From the NCBI GenBank assembly GCA_021648045.1, contig JAKITM010000010.1, positions 1 to 39,155 on the forward strand: 39,155 nt of DNA, written 5' to 3'. How positions within the stretch are numbered: position 1 is the stretch's first letter; each line of letters begins with the position of its first letter. Below, piece by piece: positions 33,038 through 39,155 of the stretch. This DNA is from Lysobacterales bacterium. Lineage in GTDB: Bacteria; Pseudomonadota; Gammaproteobacteria; Xanthomonadales; SZUA-36. The notes beneath the pieces are model-generated. The model ran no database searches, was not told the DNA's origin, and worked only from the letters and a program-made list of their open reading frames with translations. The translations under genes were made by a program, and so were the position numbers.

Positions 33038-33919
33038 ATGGACTGGAATGCACTTAAGGTTTTTCTGGCAATTGCAGAAACTGGCACGCTGGCTGGTGCA
33101 GCTCGGTTGCTTGAGGTTAACCATTCGACAGTTTTTCGGCGTCTTAATGCTTTTGAGACAAAGCTTGGTGGGCGGGTGTTTGAACGCTTGCCACAGGGCT
33201 ACAGACTCACCAGTATGGGCGAGGAGTTACTGCTGCGTTCTGAAAAAATTGCGGGCGCTTTTGATGACCTAGATCGCAGCATAGTGGGTAAGGACTTTCA
33301 GCCCAGAGGTGTGGTTAAAATTACCGCCCCGAATAATATTGCCTATCACTTCCTTAGTCGCTATCTAACCGACTTTAACAATATCTACCCTGATATTCGA
33401 TTTGAAGTGCTGGTGAGTAATCTGGAGTTTAATATGAATGACAGGCGTGCAGATATCGCGGTTAGGGCAACACCTTCACCGCCAGAACACCTGGTAGGGC
33501 GGTCGATTAGTGCGATAAGCTGGGGCGTGTATACCAGCCCTAGATTTCGGGATAAGTTCGGTGCCCCATCTGAATTAAAACAAGTAGGGCAATACCCATT
33601 GATAGGCGCAACTGGCGCTATGCGTAAACTGCCAGGCTTTATTTGGTTAGAAAAACACTACGGTGAGCATATTGCAAGTCGTTGCGACGACATTACTGCA
33701 ATGTCATGTTTTGCTGAAGCAGGCCAAGGTTTAGCATTTTTGCCAGATGATCAGCGCCGCCCAGAGATCATTCGTTTATTTGATTTTTCTCCCGGTAAGA
33801 CTAGTGACTTATGGATTCTCACCCACTCCGATTTACGCAAGGTAGAGAGGATTAAACTGGTAATGCAGCACTTATATACTGCATTTACTGAAGAAGATGT
33901 TTACCAAAGTAAACTTTGA
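33038..33919 (+). CDS. LysR-family transcriptional regulator
   Basis: A 293-residue regulator with helix-turn-helix TLAGAARLLEVNHSTVFRRL (about 16-36) and an effector-binding domain of the LysR type (about 85-285; LEFNMNDRRADIAVRATPSP, GLAFLPDDQR). It is divergent from DoxX and probably controls it through the ATTGCAAT boxes between them. The effector is unknown; the neighbours suggest an aromatic or quinone-like compound. Confidence 0.92.
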   Translation: MDWNALKVFLAIAETGTLAGAARLLEVNHSTVFRRLNAFETKLGGRVFERLPQGYRLTSMGEELLLRSEKIAGAFDDLDRSIVGKDFQPRGVVKITAPNNIAYHFLSRYLTDFNNIYPDIRFEVLVSNLEFNMNDRRADIAVRATPSPPEHLVGRSISAISWGVYTSPRFRDKFGAPSELKQVGQYPLIGATGAMRKLPGFIWLEKHYGEHIASRCDDITAMSCFAEAGQGLAFLPDDQRRPEIIRLFDFSPGKTSDLWILTHSDLRKVERIKLVMQHLYTAFTEEDVYQSKL

Positions 33920-34299
33920 AAGTCTCTCGGCAGCTTAGTTAAGCTCGATGCATACCGGTGATCTTGTCACTTTGTGTCACGCCCCCGCTTGTTTGTTTTA
34001 CCTATGTAGGGCAGCTAGTACTAAAATCAAGTATAAAAGGCTTGTTCCTGGCGATGGGCGGTTTCCTTTCTTTATTCACATCACCTAACCTAACCTATTG
34101 AACTTAAATGGTATATAGGAAATATGCCTTTACAATCAATAATAAAAAATAGTGGCAATGGATTAGCATTAAAATCATAGATTAAATCTCATTACTGCTT
34201 TAATACATTGATAGCACCCGAAAAACTTATACACTACTGACAGGTATGTCATTGAGGTGTAAAGATTTTCATTAAAATAGCAAATATTGGAGTTGGTTT
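33920..34299. other. Intergenic region upstream of the diheme protein gene
   Basis: About 380 bases without a gene. Small features only: AGCTTA-GT-TAAGCT at 33932-33945, which may end the LysR transcript; a CCTAACCTAACCTA tandem near 34086-34099; and the palindrome AGATTAAATCT near 34178-34188. TTGGAG before the ATG at 34300 is a good ribosome site. Confidence 0.4.
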
Positions 34300-37200
34300 A
34301 TGAAATTCAGAATGGTCATTTTTTCTTTTGCCATTTCCTTAGCAATCATCTACCCCGTGATGGAGGTTTCTTCAGCTATTAGTGCTGGCAATAATAATCC
34401 AACTATTCAATCTGTGAATGGAAATATATTTTCATCCGGGTTTGAAAAAGCAGTCAGTTTTGACATCATTTATGTAAGGTACCCAGACCCTGGTGAAGGA
34501 AATTTTGTATCTATTCCCCAGGGCGAAAAACCTTACACCCTTGTTAGTGGTGCAGATTTGATTTTGCTAAAACCTGATGGAAGCGAAGTTATTTTGGTCG
34601 ATTGCGATACCTGTTCGGTGATGGATCCATTTATTTCTTATGATGGCAACACGGTGTATTACTCACTTAATGAAGTGCTCGATAATCCAATCCGATTTGG
34701 CGATAGCTTTGAAAGCTGGATTTACAAAATAAACCTAAATGACCCCTTATTTACCCCGATTCGATTGACCTACGATGATGGGTTTGACTCGGTTTTATAT
34801 GCTCCCAACAGAGATGCAAATGGTCAAGTTTTACCTGACCACGATCAATCAGACCGAAGAGCAATCCGTGATATGTCACCGGTGCCATTGGCAGATGGTC
34901 GATTGCTATTTGTTTCAAACCGAGCCGCATTAACCACCTTTCATCCTTACACCGATGCAGACATTGATGGCAGCATTCAATTGATGTATGTGATGGATGA
35001 CCATGATGGATCGGCAGTAACCAAAGAACTTGCCAATATTCAATTATTAGAAACTGGAAATATTCACCTGGTTCAGCACCCCATGCAATTAATGGATGGC
35101 AGAATATTATTTTCCAGCTGGCAAGATGCTGGTACAAAGTCTAATGGCGCTGAATTCCGATATGCAATGACCACCCTGTTTACAATAAATCCGGATGGCT
35201 CCAATCTTAAACAATTTACTGAACCACATGATCATCACAAGAGACTGGATCACTTTATTTCGCAACTACCCAACGGTGATGTGGTCTGGGCCTATTACTA
35301 CCCATCCTTTGACTATGGTTTTGGCTTAATTATGCGTTCTTCAGTCGACCCACCAGGCATTGATTATCTTAGGGGAACAGTCGACCAAAGGTTCCCCTGG
35401 GGTAATCAGTATAGAGTCAGTTTTCGGGAGTTTGATCGTAAAGATATGGTCACAATCACCCCTCATACAACGGCCGCCGATGTGCCAGCACCAGGCTTGT
35501 CAGGCAAGTACTCGATGCCATCAACTGCTACAAATGGTGATTTATTAGTCGCATACTCAAGCGGCTCGGTTAACTGGTTCAATGCGGCCTGTGCCTCTTC
35601 CAATCTATGTGAGTCCCTTAAGTCTGGTATCTATATGATAAAGAATGCAGATGGAGATGAAAGTAATTTTATTACCGACCCAGCCACAGATTTGGTACTT
35701 ATCAAGGACGAGCCAAATTACAATGAAATCTGGCCAAGAGCCGTATTAAGCTATCAACAAATTTACGGGCAAGCCGCTCCTAATATAATTAATAACCTGG
35801 CTACATCAGGGCCCGATGACAGCAGGTTATTAGCAGGAGAGGCAACAGCTTTAGTTGGCACATCATCAATGTACAACCGCGAACCCTTAAATGAAAATAA
35901 CCCTGACAGGTTTAACCCCTCCAGCCGCCGAGAATTTCATGATGGTAACTGGACAGTTCAGGGAGCCGACGCTGGCGTGTTTACCAACAGCGATATTTAC
36001 GCTGTGCGTATTGTGGCAACCCCACCGATCCCCTTTACAGAAATCATCAACAAAAGCACAGAGCGGGCAAGATGGGATGCTATATCCAGACACCTGCTTG
36101 ATGCTAGGCTTGATCAGGTGGTTGCCCGCTTTGGTTCGGAACATGGTGAAAAATGGGAAATATTAGGCGAATTTCCGGTGAAAAAAGCGCTCACAGATGC
36201 GCAAGGAAATCTTGATACCTCTTGGATTGCAAAGGTTCCGGCGGATACTCCATTTTTTATCCAGACCATTGATGATAAGGGCATGACACTGGTATCAGAA
36301 ATTACCTGGAGAGCCTTGAAGTCAGGTGAAAAGCGTGCAGACTGTGGTGGATGTCATGCCCATTCAATTGAACCGCTGGATATTGCCAGTACCCCGGCGG
36401 GCACCAATCAGCCTATTACCAATATCCCGGGAGTCGCTGATAATGACCCACGAATTGCTGAGGGTTTATGGGATTTAACCCAAAATTCGATACCATTGCT
36501 GAGCAATACAGGTGTTGATTTTGCACCAGGGTATTCGGTTGGGGTTGAATTTAATCGCGATATCATCCCTATTCTCAATAACAATTGTGTTTCATGTCAC
36601 AGCTCTAGTGGTAGTGGTAATATGTTTATTCTTGACGGTTCAGGTGGGCAAGATGCTTGGCAGGTTATTTCTAGAACTGACTCAGGCGATTATAATGAAC
36701 CGCAAATGAGCCGCTATATCCGTACCCCTCAAGCGCGGCAAAGCCTTTTAGTATGGGCCGCATGGGGCGAGCGCTTAGACGGCAGGACCAATGCCACCAG
36801 AGCGGATGATATTGATTACCCTGATAGCCACCCGACATTGGCAATTAGCGATTTGAACAAAAGAACCATCGCCCGCTGGGTTGATATGGGCAGCCCAATT
36901 GATTTCCCTAACACCGATGGCATGGGTTATACCGATGATTACCAACTACCCGTGGTCAATATTTTTACACCTAAACTGGGTAATAATGCTGGGGCTGAGT
37001 TAAAAGTTGGGTTTGCAGACGCAAAATCAGGGATCAACTGGAGTACTTTGTCAGTTAAATATTTAGCCATGAACACCAGCTTTATAAATCAACTTCCAGA
37101 CCCTGCGGATACTGCAAATATTGAAGCAAATATAGCCGCCTTAAGATCACTAATTGCTAGTTTGGAACAATCAGTAACAATCAACATCGCCCAAGATGTT

Positions 37201-37323
37201 GATTCTAAAAAAATACTAACAGTTGATCTGGGATTAGCGGCCGGTGAATATTTGGTAACAGTTAGTGTTAATGACAATGCTGGCAATATGGGGGTATCTC
37301 ATCGTCGCTTCTTGGTTGAGTAA
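34300..37323 (+). CDS. Secreted HzsA-like diheme protein
   Basis: A 1007-residue exported protein related to the hydrazine-synthase-alpha-like (HzsA-related) family. After a signal peptide (about 1-26) comes IFSSGFE (43-49), then a TolB/PD40-like beta-propeller (about 55-560) with PLADGRLLFVSNRAALTTFHPY, HPMQLMDGRILFSSW, TINPDGSNLKQFTEPHDHH and QLPNGDVVWAYYYPS. Two c-type heme motifs follow: CGGCH (Cys682-His686) and CVSCH (Cys763-His767). The C-terminus (about 885-1007) is Ig-like. Anammox HzsA makes hydrazine with its partners HzsB and HzsC; these are absent, so that reaction is not implied. The likely setting is periplasmic or extracellular redox chemistry with unknown substrate. Confidence 0.8.
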   Translation: MKFRMVIFSFAISLAIIYPVMEVSSAISAGNNNPTIQSVNGNIFSSGFEKAVSFDIIYVRYPDPGEGNFVSIPQGEKPYTLVSGADLILLKPDGSEVILVDCDTCSVMDPFISYDGNTVYYSLNEVLDNPIRFGDSFESWIYKINLNDPLFTPIRLTYDDGFDSVLYAPNRDANGQVLPDHDQSDRRAIRDMSPVPLADGRLLFVSNRAALTTFHPYTDADIDGSIQLMYVMDDHDGSAVTKELANIQLLETGNIHLVQHPMQLMDGRILFSSWQDAGTKSNGAEFRYAMTTLFTINPDGSNLKQFTEPHDHHKRLDHFISQLPNGDVVWAYYYPSFDYGFGLIMRSSVDPPGIDYLRGTVDQRFPWGNQYRVSFREFDRKDMVTITPHTTAADVPAPGLSGKYSMPSTATNGDLLVAYSSGSVNWFNAACASSNLCESLKSGIYMIKNADGDESNFITDPATDLVLIKDEPNYNEIWPRAVLSYQQIYGQAAPNIINNLATSGPDDSRLLAGEATALVGTSSMYNREPLNENNPDRFNPSSRREFHDGNWTVQGADAGVFTNSDIYAVRIVATPPIPFTEIINKSTERARWDAISRHLLDARLDQVVARFGSEHGEKWEILGEFPVKKALTDAQGNLDTSWIAKVPADTPFFIQTIDDKGMTLVSEITWRALKSGEKRADCGGCHAHSIEPLDIASTPAGTNQPITNIPGVADNDPRIAEGLWDLTQNSIPLLSNTGVDFAPGYSVGVEFNRDIIPILNNNCVSCHSSSGSGNMFILDGSGGQDAWQVISRTDSGDYNEPQMSRYIRTPQARQSLLVWAAWGERLDGRTNATRADDIDYPDSHPTLAISDLNKRTIARWVDMGSPIDFPNTDGMGYTDDYQLPVVNIFTPKLGNNAGAELKVGFADAKSGINWSTLSVKYLAMNTSFINQLPDPADTANIEANIAALRSLIASLEQSVTINIAQDVDSKKILTVDLGLAAGEYLVTVSVNDNAGNMGVSHRRFLVE

Positions 37324-37699
37324 ACATTATCGAAATTACCGGGGGCGGCACCCTCAGCTACTGCCCCCGGTAATCGCCCAAACAAAAAGTGTGATAAAGA
37401 CACTGGTTTGATACTGAAATTGCTGTAGTATGTTCTATATCTGGTTTATAAGGTTTCTATAAAGCGTAAGCTCAGTTGGAAATTTCAATTTGGAACGATT
37501 TTAGTCATAATGTTTGTAAGTTCAATAATGATATTTTCTGATCAGTTTATGGGGATTAGAATTTTATAAGTACGACATAAATCAAGAAAAGCCTATGACA
37601 ACAATCGCTGATAAACTTTTAAATATAATCACCTATTCAAGCTTAATTTGAATTACCAATTGCGATTTTAATCGCCTACAATTAAATTTCCGAGAGCTC
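37324..37699. other. Intergenic region between diheme protein and nuclease
   Basis: It begins with a 12-bp stem, ATTACCGGGGGC (37335-37346) and GCCCCCGGTAAT (37363-37374), without a T-run; this probably ends the upstream transcript. No gene is seen in the rest. A TATAAT occurs at 37624-37629 and a small palindrome GCGATT-TT-AATCGC at 37662-37675, both upstream of the nuclease gene. Confidence 0.45.
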
Positions 37700-39155
37700 A
37701 TGAAAATTAAATATATCATCACTATTCTTGCCCTGCTACCAATGCTGTCAACAGCTGATGTTAGTGATTTATTAATCACCGAAATAGTAGTTACGCCAAC
37801 AGCCGGAGAGTTTATCGAGATCCACAATAGTGGCGCAACAGATGTTGATTTAACTGATGTGTATTTAACCGATGCCACTTTCGCAGGTGGTGGGGTGTAT
37901 TATTATCAGATAGTCACGGGTAATGGCGGTGGTGGTGGCTTTGCCGATTTTCACTCCCGCTTCCCAAGTGGCGCCATTATTCTAGCTGGAGAATACCAAA
38001 CTATTGCCTTAAATGGTTCTGATGATTTCAATACAGTCTATGGGGAAGACCCAACTTATGAGCTTTATGAAGACGGGGGAGTTCCTGATGCAATTGCGGA
38101 TATGCTCGAAGCCACTCCAGGTTCAATTAATGACCAAGGTGGATTGTCTACTGGAGAAGTAGCCGTGCTTTATTCCTGGGACGGTTTGACTGATTTAGTT
38201 GAAGATATTGATTATGTGCTTTGGGGTGATAAGGTTGAGGCCATAGATAAAACCGGCATTGCGATGGATGGCCCTGATGTTGGCACTGCGACCAGTCTAT
38301 ACCTGAATGACACGGTTATTTCGAATCAGGCGGTGGTTATGGCCAGCGCGCACCCGGGTGGTGAAAGCTGGCAAAGAAATGTGCCGTTGAATGAAGGCAT
38401 CGAAATTCAGAGTGGTGGAAATGGTATCAACGGCAGCGATGAAACTTCAGAAGATGTTAACAATACATTCTATGTGGGCAACCCAACACCTAATAGTGCT
38501 GGTACCCCACCGCCACCACCTGTCCCGAGCATCATTATCAATGAGGTTGACGCTATAGGCACAAGTGAGTTTATCGAGATATATAGTGGTTTTTCCAACA
38601 CCAGTTTGAATGATGTAACTTTAGTCTTTTATCAGGGCAGCGACGATACAATTTATAACATTCTGGATTTATCCGGTAATAACACCAATTTCAGCGGTTA
38701 TTTTCTTATTGGTGATGTAAGTTTAACCCCCGATATGTTGTTGCCAGCCAATAGTTTGGATGATGATGCCAGTGCGGTGGCCATATATTTCAGCAATGCC
38801 ACTAATTTTAGTATTGGAGACCCAGTCACGGCAACGGACTTGCTAGATGCCTTGGTCTACGATTCTAATGATGCCGATGATGTGGGATTGTTGGCGGTTC
38901 TTAATGTAAGCGGCGGCCAAGTTGACGAAGATGGCAACTTGAATGCAAATACAGAATCTAATTCAAGATGCCCGAATGGATCTGGCGGTACTTTAAATAC
39001 CAGTAGTTATAAACCAGCACCACCTACTGCAGGCAGCATAAATAACCAATGCCCGATACCTTCAATTGGTGAATATTATGCTGGGGTTGATACCACCACT
39101 GCCCTGACTTTGCGCACCACCTTGCACGATATTATTAGAGTCGCCCAGTCGTTTG
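37700..39155 (+). CDS. Secreted lamin-tail-domain endonuclease I protein (partial)
   Basis: An open frame from ATG 37700 to the window end (485 codons seen, 3' end missing). It has a signal peptide (about 1-19), a first lamin-tail domain (LLITEIVVTPTAGEFIEIHN, about 22-200), a proline linker (TPPPPPVP), and a second lamin-tail domain (IIINEVDAIGTSEFIEIYSG, about 275-440). At about 455 begins the start of an endonuclease I domain (GEYYAGVDTTTALTLRTTLH then DIIRVAQSF). Such proteins are extracellular DNA/RNA-degrading enzymes that help bacteria use nucleic acids as nutrient. The catalytic His/Asn residues lie beyond the window. Confidence 0.8.
   Translation, partial: MKIKYIITILALLPMLSTADVSDLLITEIVVTPTAGEFIEIHNSGATDVDLTDVYLTDATFAGGGVYYYQIVTGNGGGGGFADFHSRFPSGAIILAGEYQTIALNGSDDFNTVYGEDPTYELYEDGGVPDAIADMLEATPGSINDQGGLSTGEVAVLYSWDGLTDLVEDIDYVLWGDKVEAIDKTGIAMDGPDVGTATSLYLNDTVISNQAVVMASAHPGGESWQRNVPLNEGIEIQSGGNGINGSDETSEDVNNTFYVGNPTPNSAGTPPPPPVPSIIINEVDAIGTSEFIEIYSGFSNTSLNDVTLVFYQGSDDTIYNILDLSGNNTNFSGYFLIGDVSLTPDMLLPANSLDDDASAVAIYFSNATNFSIGDPVTATDLLDALVYDSNDADDVGLLAVLNVSGGQVDEDGNLNANTESNSRCPNGSGGTLNTSSYKPAPPTAGSINNQCPIPSIGEYYAGVDTTTALTLRTTLHDIIRVAQSF

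Noticed and set aside
32933..33124. N-terminal extension of the DoxX protein
   Set aside because: The extra 64 codons run across the promoter region and into the divergent LysR gene, and the shorter start has a good ribosome site.
34300..37323. True hydrazine synthase / anammox function
   Set aside because: The partner subunits HzsB and HzsC and hydrazine dehydrogenase are missing, and the surroundings are those of a heterotrophic gammaproteobacterium. Only family-level similarity is claimed.
1..39155. CRISPR arrays or a defence island
   Set aside because: No regularly spaced direct repeats and no cas, toxin or nuclease-ATPase defence genes were seen; the hsdM piece is only a fragment.

Overview
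The window looks like chromosomal DNA of a marine-type gammaproteobacterium. The order trpE ... trpG-trpD-trpC, coq7, small [2Fe-2S] ferredoxin, rplM-rpsI is the arrangement known from Pseudomonas and the Cellvibrionales/Spongiibacterales. Other fitting genes are a DcaP-type porin, a second-type EF-G, a single-chain PntA, and the rsmI|lpoA-yraN-dolP envelope locus. The genus cannot be fixed from sequence alone.

Layout. 1-2100: a palindromic repeat, then a large membrane histidine kinase resembling the proteobacterial dedicated sortase kinase (PdsS). 2131-5056: DNA-3-methyladenine glycosylase I, an unknown Cys-containing anchored protein, and trpE. 5057-9355: an AT-rich block separating trpE from trpG, holding a truncated DUF2007 gene, a large secreted subtilase and a fragment that looks like the start of an hsdM methylase gene; it is flanked by a short imperfect direct repeat and looks like an acquired or rearranged segment. 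9356-11759: overlapping trpG-trpD-trpC. 11803-13939: coq7 (reverse), ferredoxin, rplM-rpsI and a tRNA-Gln(CUG), then a terminator and a second palindromic element where the usual petABC genes are absent. 14101-18367: DcaP-like porin divergent from acetyl-CoA synthetase, the broken remains of an acs-linked DUF294/cNMP-binding gene, and a GNAT acetyltransferase. 18526-20613: EF-G of the FusB/EF-G2 type. 20729-24296: a small exported protein and pntA-pntB (reverse). 24635-28524: dolP, yraN and lpoA (reverse) facing rsmI; diaA is missing and yraN has no ordinary start codon. 28976-29599: a stand-alone urate-hydroxylase-type (PuuD N-terminal) membrane protein. 29730-33919: two LysR regulators around yqjG, pirin and DoxX, a probable quinone/electrophile stress cluster like the E. 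coli yqjFG/yhaJK region. 34300-39155: a 1007-residue secreted diheme protein of the hydrazine-synthase-alpha-like family, then a window-truncated secreted lamin-tail/endonuclease I protein.

Most interesting: the HzsA-like diheme protein; a short IFxxGFE-type motif shared by that protein (near its N-terminus) and the subtilase (extreme C-terminus); the insertion between trpE and trpG with gene debris at both ends; and an apparent CTG start for yraN. Core metabolism (Trp biosynthesis, acetate activation, NADPH balance, ubiquinone) sits beside an extracellular degradative set (protease, nuclease, diheme protein). That fits a particle-associated or polymer-degrading heterotroph; this last point is inference.
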